Numbered from the stretch's first letter, positions 1 to 10,729 are shown. The stretch is DNA of 64,000 nucleotides from Syngnathus acus (GCF_901709675.1 NC_051095.1:19184456-19248455), one strand, 5' to 3'. Notes: generated by a model not told the origin, from the letters alone. Numbers and translations are program-made.

Positions 1-1
1 A

Positions 2-1272
2 ATCACACTCCTCAGCCTCCCTGGTAAGGTCTATTCAGGGGTGCTGGAGAGGAGGGTCCGTCGGGAGATCGAACCTTGGATTCAGGAGGAGCAGTGTGGC
101 TTTCGTCCTGGCCGTGGAACAGTGGACCAGCTCTACACCCTCAGCGGGATCCTCGAGGATGCATGGGAGTTCGCCCAACCAGTCCACATGTGTTTTGTGG
201 ACTTGGAGAAGGCGTTCGACCGTGTCCCTCGGGAGGTTCTGTGGAGGGTGCTTCGGGAGTACGGGGTGCTGAGCCAACTGATAAGGGCGGTTCGGTCCCT
301 GTATCACCGATGCCAGAGTTCGGTCCGCATTTCCGGCAGTAAGTCGGATTCGTTCCCAGTGAGGGTTGGACTCCGCCAAGGCTGCCCTTTGTCACCGATT
401 CTGTTCATAATTTTTATGGATAGAATTTCTAGGCGCAGCCGAGGCGTTGAGGGGGTCTGGTTTGGGGACCTCAGCATCGCGTCTCTGCTTTTTGCAGATG
501 ACGTGGTGCTGTTGGCTTCTTCAGGCCGTGATCTCCAGCTCTCACTGGAGCGGTTCGCAGCCGAGTGTGAAGCGGTCGGGATGAGGGTCAGCACCTCCAA
601 ATTCGAGTCCATGGTCCTCGATCGGAAAAGGGTGGAATGCCCTCTCCGGATCGGGGATGAGATCCTGCCCCAAGGAGTTTAAGTATCTTGGGGTCTTGTT
701 CACGAGTGAGGGGAGGATGGAGCGCGAGATCGACAGGCGGATCGGTGCAGCGTCGGCAGTAATGCGGACTCTGTACCGGTCCGTCGTGGTAAAGAGAGCT
801 GAGCCAAAAGGCAAAACTCTCAATTTACCGGTCGATTTACGCTCCTACCCTCACCTATGGTCACGAGCTATGGGTCGTGACCGAAAGAACGAGATCCCGG
901 ATACAAGCGGCCGAAATGAGTTTTCTCCGCAGGATGTCCGGGCTCTCCCTTAGAGATAGGGTGAGAAGCTCGGTCATCCGGGAGAGGCTCGGAGTAGAGT
1001 CGCTACTCCTCCACGTTGAGAGGAGCCAGATGAGGTGGCTCGGGCATCTCATCAGGATGTCTCCTGGACGCCTCCTTGGGGAGGTGTTCCGGGCATGTCC
1101 CACCGGTAGGAGACCCCGGGGACGACGCACGACGCGCTGGAGAGACTATGTCTCTCAGCTGGCCTGGGAACGCCTTGGGATCCCCCGGGATGAGCTGGAT
1201 GAAGTGGCTGTGGAGAGGGAAGTCTGGGAGTCCCTCCTGAAGCTGCTGCCCGCGCGACCCGACCCCGGATAA
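2..1272 (+). pseudogene. Frameshifted reverse transcriptase ORF of the Rex3-like LINE
   Basis: This is the reverse transcriptase that would copy the element's RNA at the nick made during target-primed insertion. The frame is open from base 2 to 682. It shows CGFRPGRGT, the motif A stretch CFVDLEKAFDRVP, the motif B stretch LRQGCPLSPILF and the catalytic FADD at 491-502. Near 665-680 the reading shifts to a second frame (EFKYLGVLFTSEGRMEREID), and between about 795 and 880 to a third (RSRIQAAEMSFLRRM, then RWLGHLIRM and [20 protein letters not shown]). The third frame ends at 1272. At least two frameshifts therefore separate three colinear pieces of one protein. The C-terminal region after the RT has the usual W-rich, R-rich end of this family. 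The N-terminus is cut off by the window edge. Confidence 0.9.
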
Positions 1273-1281
1273 GCGGAAGAA

Positions 1282-1388
1282 GATGGATGGATGGATGGAT
1301 GGATGGATGGATGGATGGATGGATGGATGGATGGATGGATGGATGGATGGATGGATGGATGGATGGATGGATGGATGGATGGATGGAT
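1282..1388 (+). repeat. (GATG)n tract, LINE 3' terminus
   Basis: About 27 near-perfect GATG units lie directly behind the LINE coding end. They probably began as the element's own 3' tail and later expanded by slippage. The tract is open in several frames, which gives artefactual Met-Asp-Gly-Trp proteins. Confidence 0.95.
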
Positions 1389-1414
1389 AATCTGGTATTT
1401 GTATCTACTTTTTG

Positions 1415-1550
1415 AGACACTGGTTGCCAGTCAATCGCCAGTTACAGTGGTCAATCGGCCTACCATGCATGTTTTTGGAATGTGGGAGGAAACCAGAGTA
1501 TCTGGAGGAAACCCAAGCATGAGAAGAAAATGCGAACTCCACAAAGGATG
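1415..1550 (-). mobile_element. tRNA-type SINE, 3' body fragment (inverted)
   Basis: Read on the minus strand this contains TTTGTGGAGTTCGCATTTTC, GGTTTCCTCCCACATTCC and ACATGCATG, then a stretch ending in GGCAACCAGTG. This order is familiar from the body of a very common teleost SINE. The tRNA-related head is missing. The fragment sits between two GATG tracts, so it may have inserted in or next to the LINE tail. It belongs to the same family as the plus-strand piece at 50796-50962. Confidence 0.6.
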
Positions 1551-1578
1551 GCATTGATCTTTTCTTTTCAATTCAGGT

Positions 1579-1703
1579 GATGGATGGATGGATGGATGGA
1601 TGGATGGATGGATGGATGGATGGATGGATGGATGGATGGATGGATGGATGGATGGATGGATGGATGGATGGACGGACGGACGGACGGACTTGGACTTGGA
1701 CTT
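1579..1703 (+). repeat. Compound (GATG)n-(GGAC)n-(TTGGAC)n tract
   Basis: About 23 GATG units (1579-1670) change to GGAC units (to about 1688) and then to three TTGGAC steps. The order suggests point-mutated variants expanding in turn at the edge of the tract. Confidence 0.9.
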
Positions 1704-1710
1704 GGAATTG

Positions 1711-1787
1711 GGTGGTCGTGTTTGGTTTTGGTGTATGGGTGAGTTGGGTGGTTGTGTTTGGTTTTGGTGTATGGGTGAGTTGGGTGG
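1711..1787 (+). repeat. 36-bp tandem duplication
   Basis: A 36-bp unit starting GGTGGTCGTGTTTGG is repeated once with one visible change (C to T at the sixth base), followed by the start of a third copy. It directly follows the GATG/GGAC tract. Confidence 0.9.
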
Positions 1788-1845
1788 TTAGAAAGATATA
1801 CAGGAATCCCTCAATTTAGAATTTTTGATTTTTTCTTTTTTAATT

Positions 1846-1913
1846 TGAAAAGAAATCCGCGATGTACTGAAGCCGCGATAAATGAACCGCGATGTAGCGA
1901 AGGATTACTGTAC
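1846..1913. mobile_element. Terminal fragment of a Tigger-like DNA transposon
   Basis: On the minus strand this begins TACAGTAATCCTTCGCTACA and continues with TCGCGGTTCATTTATCGCGG. The same start occurs at 35534 (TACAGTAATCCCTTGCTACA). The ATCGCGG repeats next to a CAGTAATCC end are characteristic of Tigger/pogo-type elements in fish. Only one end is present here. Confidence 0.55.
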
Positions 1914-2784
1914 CTTGGATTGATTACCTATACAAGAATGACTACTTTTGTCTTTGTGGGTTGGACATGGTTTTATTAATTTCACTTTCCTTTTTTTACT
2001 TTCGTTTCTCATTTGCTACTGCTTTTTCATGACTACCAATGCCGAGGTGGGTGAGGCCGAGCTGGATTGAGTCGGAGGTGCGTAATAGGAGTTGATCAAG
2101 CTTTGTTACTGTGGTCAGTCCCTATCGGAGGAGAAAATTGTCCAAGTCGGCGGTCACTCTTGGCTCATGCAAAGCTGAGTTGTGTTTTCACAGAACGCTT
2201 TTGATTGCCACTGTATGCTGTTTTGTGTGTCTCACATAAGCGCTACATGTGTTTGTCAGTTAGGGAGTGGATTATTTGGTCAGAATGAAGATATTTCTTT
2301 AGGGAAAGGTGCCATTTTAAAGCCAGGATGAGTTAATTTGAATTAATTAGAAAAGCTATTAAAGCAACAGATGAACGGATCCTCACAGCCCTTGACGAAT
2401 CTCTGAAATGATCATCAATCATTGATGCCGTTTTAAGACCACATTAACCCTGGTTTAAAAGGTTTGCAATTTGGCGTCGCTCCTATGTCGAGGACACAGT
2501 AAATACTTCCGATTTGAGGCTCATTTGCTTGTTTGTCCCAAAATGGCTGCTTCAAACCAGGAAGGCTGAGATTCAAATTCAGACACGTCCTTGTGGCTTT
2601 TTTTGTGCGTCCTAATGACAAACATATGCATGAAATTTCTTGTCTATTGGTGGGACTGGTTATGAGGGCTCGAATTTTTCGGCTACTGGCTTACGTTTGT
2701 TCAGGAAAGACGTAAAATTATGCAACCATTGACTGAAATCAGATCTCCCACATGACGTGATCAATATGAGTTTCATGAAGTCAC
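1914..2784. other. Gene-free stretch
   Basis: I see no coding region, repeat array or recognisable element here. The short open frames at 2433-2715 have no domain features. Confidence 0.6.
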
Positions 2785-3045
2785 ACGTTCATGCATGTCC
2801 ATCGTGTCCATCTTTCAACCGTCTATTGTCCATCATGTCACATATCCATCACATCCAACATGTGACAAGTCCATCATGTCATGCGACGAGCATGTCATGT
2901 CCATCATGTCCTGCGACCATCATTTCAGATGTATCATGTCCATAATGTCTTGCGTCCAACATATCCATCATGCCTTTATGACCATCAAGTCATGTCTATC
3001 ATGTCACATGAGCTGTACTTCATGCCATCGTGTCATATGTCCACT
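2785..3045. repeat. Degenerate CATGTCCATCATGTC minisatellite
   Basis: Variants of TCCATCATGTC (CCATCATGTCA, CCATCACATCCAACATGTG, CCATAATGTCTTGCG) recur at irregular steps of about 10-25 bp. The decay shows it is old. The plus-strand open frames here are just Ser/His/Met-rich readings of the array. Confidence 0.85.
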
Positions 3046-6000
3046 GAGTCACAAGTTATATTATTTATATTACACTATATTTTCTTCTTTTTCTTAAATT
3101 TGGAGTTATTGAGCGTGTTCACTTCCGTGGGTGGGCTCTATTGAACGTCGCATGTCAAAGATTGCATGGAGTTAATATTTTATCATCGTGAGCCTTTTTC
3201 ATACAGCACTCGGACGGGGTCGCCTCTGCGTGCAGTCGCGCGGGGGACTCAATATTTTATTGCTCTTTTTTCTTCTTGTGCTTTTGTTTTGATGTGCTAC
3301 ATGAACTGTCAAGTTTAGTCTCATTATTCTTTCATTTATGTACAACGCCGGCGTAACTTTACATTTTAGTCTTTTTTTTTAAAATTTATATTTATTCTAT
3401 TTCCATTTGATCTATTTCAGTTATAGGGTGGTGAATTTTAGTGCTGACATAATTTTTACAAACCAACCATGCAAATGGTCAGCCTGTTCAAGTAGCCCTT
3501 TAAAATCTATACTGGGGGGGGGATCATGCTTACACGTGCCTTGACATAATAGTTGCCTTGGCTCGACATATGCCCCCTACATAAATATGGCATGAAAAAA
3601 ACATATTTCGTCCCTCCTAACCTGCTAACACTCTCCAACCCAATCACCCATTCTGTCAACCCCTGTGGTGCGGAGGTGGCAGGTGATTAATGGAAGCTCA
3701 ATGTCAGCTAATTCTGGCCAAACTGTGAAGATAATTGCAATGACAGACTCGTATAGCATCTTGGCTCGATTGCCACTCGCTAAGCAGCAAAGATGCAATT
3801 ATAATTTTTGAATATCAGCTTCCGCCAGCTGCTGTTCGATTTAGCCATAACTTTACATCATGCTTTCGTATATTCCGGACTGCCCTGGTTATCGCCATTT
3901 GTCTTCGACCACTTTTGATGTCGCAACATTGACATGTAAAATAAGGCATGTAGAGTAGTAATAATTATTGTTATTGTTGTGAAGTAATAATTATTGTTGT
4001 GAAGTAATAATTATTGTTGAAAAACAGTCCATGCAGTATATAGCAAATATTAACGGCAGATGTGACATGTTCTCGGACGGGAACAAGTGCACTTGGAGAC
4101 CCTCAACAGAGGTGAGAAATTGACTTGAGGTTTGACTCTTGAAAGCAATACATTTTTAATCCAGTTCGAGAAGTACTTTTTTCCACATATTTATTCATGT
4201 AATATATTTTTAGTTGTCTTTGTATTTTATATCATATATATTTTTAGAATTAAAATTAGAATGCCTTTATTATCATTTTACAACAGGTAGACAATGAAAT
4301 TAGGATTTCACTTTTGGGCTTCTTTTCCATTTATTTGAATACGTTTTATTTTTATTCATTGGATAATTTTGGACACTTAGGTTAAGCCTTTAACTGAAGA
4401 AGTAATGATGATTGTACATACTCTTTTGATGACATCGTTTGTCCCCCACTGCAAGTGGACTGTTGCATTGTTGCCGCCGCATCATTTTAACATGATGTAG
4501 CGATGCCATGCGGGGCCACGGCATTAATAACTGCTGACTTTATGGCTGATAAGCGACAGATTGATTGCAAGCATCAGGCCTCGAACTCTATCTGCTGTGG
4601 TTAAAGGCCAGACGACAGGAAGAAACAGAGCCCAGTGTTTGGATGTGTTTATCGGCGGTGACGTCCCATCGCGACAGGCATCAATCACCTCACCTCCCCT
4701 CCGCTTTTTGTCGTCCTATCGGAATGCCGAACGACCTCCCGGGATGAGAATGCGCAGGATGGAGATGAGGAGGAAGTGACAAGTTGCCCTAAATTGCAAT
4801 CGATTGGCTTCTTTGAGCCTCTTTTCTCTGTGAGGTAAAGAGTCCACCAGGAGTCGTGGCCCAGTTCCAAATGAGGGAGCTGTCCCATGCTTGCGATTCA
4901 CATTGCATCCTTCCTCCGCTTCCTCATCGTCTTTATCCTCATGAGCCAACATATCTGCACAATTGTGAATCTTGACTGCACACTGCTGCGACACTCTGTT
5001 TTAAGAAGACTATTCATCAGCAAAAAGGCCTAATAGTGATCCAACGTCAAATCTATTAGGATCTACGACTGAAATACATCAAAAGAAATGTTGACATTTT
5101 TTAGAGCACTTTGACCATGAAACTACTTTGTTGTGCGCTCTGTGCTTCCATGAGTCCAATTATTGTTTGTGCTTTTGCCTGTGCAAACATATGACACATA
5201 TATCAAACGACTGTAAAATGTTTCCTCAGGCGTGTAAAAGTCGATTGACTCGGCTTTAGTAATTCTGCGTTTCATGGTGGCAACCTCAGAGGCGGCCAAA
5301 ACGGCACAAACATCTGGCGTCATACAGTATGAGGCCAACTTTCTACTCTTTCATTACCTCCTCGCCCCTCCTTTGTCCCTCACTGTCTCTCTCGCTCTCT
5401 CTTTTACTTTGCCGCATCAATAACATTTGAAGAATCACAAATATTTCATGGGCACATTGCTGTTGCTGCTGCTGCTGGATGAAGTCCATCAACTTGAATG
5501 GATTCCATCAACTTGCCGCATGATTTGCATTTCTTAAGGCGGGCGGGCCGCATGCATTATGCAGCAGCGGCAATGCATTCTGCATAAATCCACTTGGCAG
5601 AGTCCGTATTTCACAATCTAACCTTTCGCAGGTTTGCTTACTCGCATGACGAGTAGGCGGACAATTACGGCGAGACCTGTTTCGTAGAGCGCCGCCATGT
5701 GTGCGATAAAAGGCTTTGATTTTCAGACTTGCATACGGTTTGAGTGCAAAGCCGACTGCACTTCCTCCCTGCTGGCTTTTTCATTAGGGACGCGATTGAA
5801 AGCAAGAGATGTGAAACAACTGCCCTTAAAAAGTCTCCTTTGGCCTGTTAGGGTTGCTAGCACCATTTTACGTAATAGTAATAAAATTAATGACGAGAAT
5901 TGATCCACCGTCAAAGTTTGCGACACGTGCACATCCAATGTATAGAAATAGGAAAATCTCATACTGTCTGTTAATTTTGTTTCGTTACCAATTTTTATGA

Positions 6001-6505
6001 AATCTCCACATCATCAAATTATCAAAATGTATATCAACCCTACAAAAAAACAACAACAATGTAGTTATTCAGTTGTGAATAGTATATACAATTGCTTATT
6101 TTATATTAAATTATATATTAAATAATATTATATTATATATTATAAAATATAGATTATATTATATTATTAAATTGAATAAAGTCTAACTATTAGGGAATGG
6201 CTTAATTTCATAAGGTTTGCTTTGCCTTTTCATTTTTGACCTGTACTTTTTTTAATCATTATTTATTTTATTTTTAAATCTCCTTTTTTGTATTGGTTGA
6301 AATACATTTTCTTCCTGTCCTTTCATTCTGCATATAAAGATATGTTTTAAGTCAGTCAAGCGTACAAACACTTATGCACACACACGTACGCGAGCCCATT
6401 TACAGTTTTTATTAATTGCTTTGACGGTGCCGTCAACTCCAAATCCACATTTTCAAATCAGTTACAGTCAAAACAGTTAACGCAGAGGGCTAAACACATG
6501 CCACA
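3046..6505. other. Gene-free AT-rich stretch
   Basis: No gene is visible. Small features are a near-perfect GAAGTAATAATTATTGTTGT triplication at about 3956-4020, a short run of TGC triplets at 5461-5477, a CTCT-rich tract near 5385-5403 and a TATTATAT-rich tract at 6090-6170. Several fairly GC-balanced parts (4490-4800, 5500-5700) are not repetitive, but nothing identifies them. Confidence 0.55.
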
Positions 6506-8998
6506 GTGGTCAAAATGACACATCTTGTTTGCAAAAGGCTCTACCTCTGTACCTCCACTTCCTCTAATCTAATCATATTAGGTGATGTTAACATCCATGT
6601 CGACACCCCCTCCCGCCCCCCTGCCTCTGACCTGTTGCAACTATTGGACTGTTTACACCTCACCCAACATGTAAATGTCCCCACACATGACAAAGGGCAT
6701 ACACTTGACCTTGTCATCTCCTCTTCGGCCATAAGCAACCTGCAAGTTCACGAGGTCGGTGTGTCTGACCACAAACTTATTCAAATGGAACTTCCTTTCC
6801 CACACCTCCACTCCAAACCCAAGCGGCAAATCTCATTCAGAAATTTCAAAAACATCAACCAAGACACTATAGCACAGGACCTCCAGCTTCTCTCCTCCTC
6901 CTCTGCAACCTTTACATCAGTCAGCAAGGCAGTGGACCATTACAATAACTCTTTGGCCAAACTTCTAAGTATCCACGCCCCCCAAAAAACCAAAACAGTC
7001 ACCTTTTCACGCTCAGCCCCCTGGTACACCAGTGAGCTGCGTCTGATGAAGTCAACTGGACGCATCCTGGAGCGTCGTCTTAAAGCCTCAGGACTGACCG
7101 TGCACAAACAGGCCTACAAAGAACATCAGAAGGCCTACTCAAAAGCCCTTGGGACTGCACGTGCCCAGTTCTATTCCAATATCATAAACAATACCCCTGG
7201 AAATTCAAAACAGCTCTTTTCAACCATCAACCACTTTCTCAAACCACGACCCACCACTCCAACAGAATCCTCAGAGGTAGTGTCCAATAACTTTATGACC
7301 TTCTTTACCGCTAAGGTTGACAACATCCACACCCAGCTCCTCTCCTCTTCTTGCCCCACCACTTCACCTCCTCCCCCCTTCCTTCCACCCGGGACAGTCC
7401 AGCCTCTCCGCTGCTTCTCCCCTATCTTGCAGTCGGAGGTAGAGGACATCATCAAAAAGGTGAAACCCTCCACATGTGCCCTGGACCCTTTCCCCACAGC
7501 CCTCATTAAACAACAAACCTCAGCCATTAGTCCCCTAATAACCAATGTCATCAACCTCTCACTCCAGTCTGGCTCTGTACCCCCTGCATTGAAGACTGCC
7601 ATTATTACCCCCCTGCTCAAAAAACCCTCACTTGACCCGGACAACCTTGCCAACTACAGACCAATATCTAACCTCCCGTTCCTCTCCAAAGTCCTGGAAA
7701 AAGTGGTAGCTGCCCAACTTCACACTCATCTCACCCGCAATAACATCGCTGAGAAATTTCAATCCGGGTTTCGCTCTGGCCACAGCACTGAAACAGCACT
7801 TGTTAGGGTCACCAACGACCTTCTCATGGCTGCCGATGCAGGCTCCCCGTCACTTCTCATCCTGTTGGATCTGTCCGCTGCATTTGACACTGTCCACCAC
7901 AATATCCTCCTTAACCAACTTCACTCCACTGGATTCTCTGGCACTGCTCTTACCTGGCTTCAGTCCTACCTCTCGAACCGGACCGAGTACGTTTCCCTGG
8001 GGGGGAAAAAATCCGACACTCACACTGTCACCTCCGGTGTCCCCCAGGGATCTGTACTCGGTCCTACCCTCTTCACTCTCTACATACTACCCCTCGGCAA
8101 TATAATCAGGAAGTTCGGCATCTCATATCATTGTTATGCGGACGACACCCAGCTATACCTCAAACTTGACCCCCCCCCGCCCTCCATAACTCAGCCTTCT
8201 CCATCTCCCTCATCCATCCTCTCCCTGTGTCTGGAGGAGATAAAGGCGTGGATGAATCTCAGCTTCCTGCAAGTTAACAGTGACAAAACCCAAGCCATGT
8301 TAATTGGCACTCCCCATCAGATCCATACCTGCCCAATAACAAGCATCTTATTCGCCGGTCTCACTATTCCCCTCTCAGCCACTGTCACCAACCTGGGTGT
8401 GAAACTGGACCCTCAACTCAACCTTGAGTCACACATAAAACACATCTGCAAAACCTCCTTCTTCCACCTCAGAAATATTTCCAAACTCCGCCCCACACTT
8501 ACCCTGACGGATGCTGAGAAACTTGTCCACGCCTTTGTCTCCTCAAGGCTAGACTATTGTAACGCACTCCTCTTCGGGATCCCTAGCAAGAGCCTCCAGA
8601 GGCTTCAGTACATTCAAAACAGCGCTGCTAGGATCCTGATGAGGGTGCGGAAAAGCAATCACATCACACCCATCCTCCGTTCTCTGCACTGGCTCCCCAT
8701 CAAATTCCGAATTGATTATAAGATCGCCCTCCTCACTCACCATTGTATCCTCGGACATGCTCCCCCATACCTCAAAGAACTCCCCGCCCCAAAACCTGCC
8801 ACCCGAAGCCTCCGCTCATCCAATTCACACCTTCTCCATGTTCCGAAAACCAAGCTGCGCACCATGGGCGACCGGGCCTTCTGCCATACAGCCCCTACAC
8901 TGTGGAACTCCCTCCCCGACCACCTAAGAGCACCCCAATCCACTGACTCGTTCAAAACTGGACTTAAAACTCACCTCTTTACCTTAGCATTTCCGTAA
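6506..8998 (+). CDS. L2-type LINE ORF2: endonuclease C-terminus plus reverse transcriptase
   Basis: This would be the multifunctional LINE protein that nicks genomic DNA and copies LINE RNA at the nick. The frame is 830 codons long. LINE similarity starts at about residue 20. Residues 20-95 are the end of an AP-endonuclease-like domain (LIILGDVNIH, then THDKGHTLDLV and SDH at 87-89). The reverse transcriptase follows: NYRPISNLPFLSKVLEKVV (383-401), FQSGFRSGHSTETAL (418-432), motif A LDLSAAFD (454-461), SGVPQGSVLGP (510-520) and the catalytic YADD (544-547). The C-terminal region has SRLDYCNALLFG and LHWLPI, typical of CR1/L2 elements. The start codon is arbitrary because the 5' end is missing; about 20 leading residues may be flanking DNA. 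No frameshift or stop interrupts it. A truncated copy lacks its promoter, so it is probably not expressed as a working protein. Confidence 0.9.
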   Translation: MVKMTHLVCKRLYLCTSTSSNLIILGDVNIHVDTPSRPPASDLLQLLDCLHLTQHVNVPTHDKGHTLDLVISSSAISNLQVHEVGVSDHKLIQMELPFPHLHSKPKRQISFRNFKNINQDTIAQDLQLLSSSSATFTSVSKAVDHYNNSLAKLLSIHAPQKTKTVTFSRSAPWYTSELRLMKSTGRILERRLKASGLTVHKQAYKEHQKAYSKALGTARAQFYSNIINNTPGNSKQLFSTINHFLKPRPTTPTESSEVVSNNFMTFFTAKVDNIHTQLLSSSCPTTSPPPPFLPPGTVQPLRCFSPILQSEVEDIIKKVKPSTCALDPFPTALIKQQTSAISPLITNVINLSLQSGSVPPALKTAIITPLLKKPSLDPDNLANYRPISNLPFLSKVLEKVVAAQLHTHLTRNNIAEKFQSGFRSGHSTETALVRVTNDLLMAADAGSPSLLILLDLSAAFDTVHHNILLNQLHSTGFSGTALTWLQSYLSNRTEYVSLGGKKSDTHTVTSGVPQGSVLGPTLFTLYILPLGNIIRKFGISYHCYADDTQLYLKLDPPPPSITQPSPSPSSILSLCLEEIKAWMNLSFLQVNSDKTQAMLIGTPHQIHTCPITSILFAGLTIPLSATVTNLGVKLDPQLNLESHIKHICKTSFFHLRNISKLRPTLTLTDAEKLVHAFVSSRLDYCNALLFGIPSKSLQRLQYIQNSAARILMRVRKSNHITPILRSLHWLPIKFRIDYKIALLTHHCILGHAPPYLKELPAPKPATRSLRSSNSHLLHVPKTKLRTMGDRAFCHTAPTLWNSLPDHLRAPQSTDSFKTGLKTHLFTLAFP

Positions 8999-9145
8999 TT
9001 TCTCTCATATCTTGGTTGTCGTCCAGTTGTTTTAAACTTGTCCTTGTTTTGTTTTCTTGTTTTTTATCTGCCATGTAGCACTTTGAGATTCCCCCGAATG
9101 TAAAGTGCGTTATAAATATAATTTATTATTATTATTATTATTACC
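6540..9145 (+). mobile_element. L2-clade (Maui-like) LINE, 5'-truncated
   Basis: The element begins around 6540, inside the endonuclease domain, and ends with a conserved tail containing AGCACTTTGAGATT and TATAAATATAATTTATTATT, followed by an (ATT)n run to about 9144. That tail is the usual 3' end of fish L2-type LINEs, which often share it with SINEs; compare CTCTTTGAGTACCGCTAT in the SINE at 53068. The 5' loss is the normal result of incomplete reverse transcription. The reading frame is unbroken, so the insertion should be young. I cannot fix the left boundary or the target duplication. Confidence 0.88.
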
Positions 9146-9407
9146 TGTGCAAAAACAATTAAAATCTGGAACAAAAGCAAATTTTGCCTTCAAACAAGTC
9201 AACTTTGACACAAGTGTATGTCCAATCAATTATTACACCATGGGCAACAAAATACAGGACTTGTGTGAATTAGTGCACCATTGCTTGTCATTGCAGCCTA
9301 TGACTTTACGTGGCTTACATGCCAGTGCCGTTTATAGTCAAATTTGCCCTCTTGCAAAGAATGCATCCAAAATCAGATACGTGTGCTTTGATGCAAATTT
9401 TATTGAT

Positions 9408-9952
9408 TACTTTAATTTCCGGACTATAAGCCGCTACTTTTTGCTTGAGTTTTGAACCCTGCGGCTTGTCGTCCGGTACGGCGTATCTATGGATTTTTCG
9501 TGATTTTTGTGATGACTTGATCACTTATACACTCGTAAAAAGGCTGTGGACCGCTGTTGTGCGGCACCGCTTTGCTGGACGGAGGTATATGTAACACGGT
9601 CACTGGGAAGAGTGATGTGTTGATTGCATGTCCATCCGCCAGGCAAATAGTGCCGTATAATTGACACAAAGAAGAGACGGAACGAGATCAAGATGGACAT
9701 TACTGAAGAAAGGAAGCGTTTATACACAAACCCTCACATTGGGGGACAAAAGAAATGCATATGATGTCGCTTTTAAGTTAAAGGCAGTCGATTTGGTTCT
9801 TAACGAAGGAATTTGAGCTGCTCATGCACTGTAGAGGTTTCCTCCGGTCACTAGAGAGCACTGGGCTATTGTTGATGACATCTTGTTGTATCACCCTTTT
9901 CTTTCTTTGTTTCCCGGTCACGTCTACTCTGGAGCTATACGTGTAGCCCGCT
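9408..9952 (+). mobile_element. Left half of a pogo-like non-autonomous element
   Basis: From the TA at 9408 the sequence runs colinearly, with high identity, with the complete element at 25210-26211. Shared blocks are TAATTTCCGGACTATAAGCC, CTACTTTTTGC, TTTTTCGTGATTTTTGTGAT and the start of a transposase (AAAAGAAATGCATATGATGT near 9748). In the transposase frame it reads DKRNAYDVAFKLKAVDLVLN then EGI and a stop. The similarity ends near 9952. No right terminal repeat follows, so this is a truncated copy, perhaps broken by the neighbouring transposon at 10018-10729. It keeps the EG codons after the shared block that the 25210 copy has lost, so the two are separate deletion products. Confidence 0.8.
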
Positions 9953-10017
9953 AGTCGAGCATGCTTGAACTATCCTTGACATGCCTCTGCATCTACGTAT
10001 ATCTTGGGCAGCAGCAG

Positions 10018-10729
10018 TCATTGCATTTGTTCATAGGGGTGGTGATCATATACTTTCCATCGCCATGCAGTAAATAATTCCTCTATGGGATTTAATAATG
10101 GAGAGTATGAAGGAAGGAGATGTACCATTATCCGAAGAAGCACCACAAACCACTCATTCACAACACAAGAGTGGTGGAACGCCATATTGTCCCAGATAAT
10201 AATGAATAGTGGCATGACAGGCCTCAACAAGCTTCTCTCCTGAGGCGGGATTAGGATGTCATGAAGGGCATTCAGGAATGCTATGATATGTTCTGTGTTG
10301 TATGGGCCAATGGTAAGGATATGGCACAGGACGCCATCATTGGAGATGGCAGCACACATTGTTATGTTGGTGCCCCTCTGCCCTGGAACAGTAATAGTGG
10401 CAATATACCCAATGAGGTTCCTTCCACGTCTCCTTACTTTACGAAGATTGAGTTTCAACATAAATGAAGACTTGTTCCCCCTCAGCTTCAAGCTCCATTA
10501 TTCGCTAAAGCTTAAAAAGGCAAGATTACAATTACGTCAACAGTCTTTTACAGTAAATAACTATACTATGAATATAAGAGATACTCTTCTGTCTCTTCTT
10601 CTGAGCCCTTTCAGCTATACCTCCACCTCGGACACAAACTCCTCTTCCTCTGACCCCTCTACATGTTACTCTCACTCTACCTCTCATCTGCCTTAGACCT
10701 CCTCGATCCATGCTTGCAAAGAACAACAC
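10018..10729 (-). pseudogene. Broken Tc1/IS630-type DDE transposase
   Basis: A transposase of the IS630-Tc1-mariner superfamily would cut and join transposon ends. The minus-strand frame 10018-10491 (157 codons) has RRRGRNLIG (20-28), PGQRGTNITMCAAISNDGVL (36-55), IIWDNMAFHH with the second catalytic Asp (101) and LLPSYSPLLNPIEELF with the third acidic residue, Glu 137. Where the first catalytic Asp is expected (normally in a V-D-E context) a small deletion shifts the frame: a second frame reads FIYVE just upstream. Further upstream (to about 10729) an Arg/Gly-rich stretch, RGVRGRGVCVRGGG, resembles the N-terminal tail of such fish proteins, but the DNA-binding part between is missing. It is therefore dead, with one internal deletion, one frameshift and a lost catalytic residue. 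It adjoins the truncated pogo-like element at 9408. Its own terminal repeats were not found. Confidence 0.82.

Larger units (their letters stand above)
1..1388 (+). mobile_element. Rex3-like (RTE clade) non-LTR retrotransposon, 3' part
   Basis: The window opens inside the reverse transcriptase of a LINE. The coding part runs to about 1272 and is followed almost at once by a short 3' end made of (GATG)n from 1282. A very short 3' UTR made mainly of GATG repeats is what I recall as typical of fish Rex3 elements of the RTE clade. The protein style (CGFRPGRGT, VDLEKAFDRVP, LLFADDVVLL) agrees. The 5' end, including the endonuclease, lies outside the window. The copy is inactive because its frame is broken. 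Class LINE is certain; the exact family name is from memory. Confidence 0.85.

Noticed and set aside
7171-7653. 160-codon minus-strand frame
   Set aside because: It is antisense to the intact L2-type ORF.
9487-9727. Minus-strand frames conserved between the 9408 and 25210 elements
   Set aside because: Conservation is explained by the two copies being the same transposon; the plus strand, not the minus, carries the transposase start.
10283-10696. 137-codon plus-strand frame
   Set aside because: It is the opposite-strand shadow of the broken transposase.
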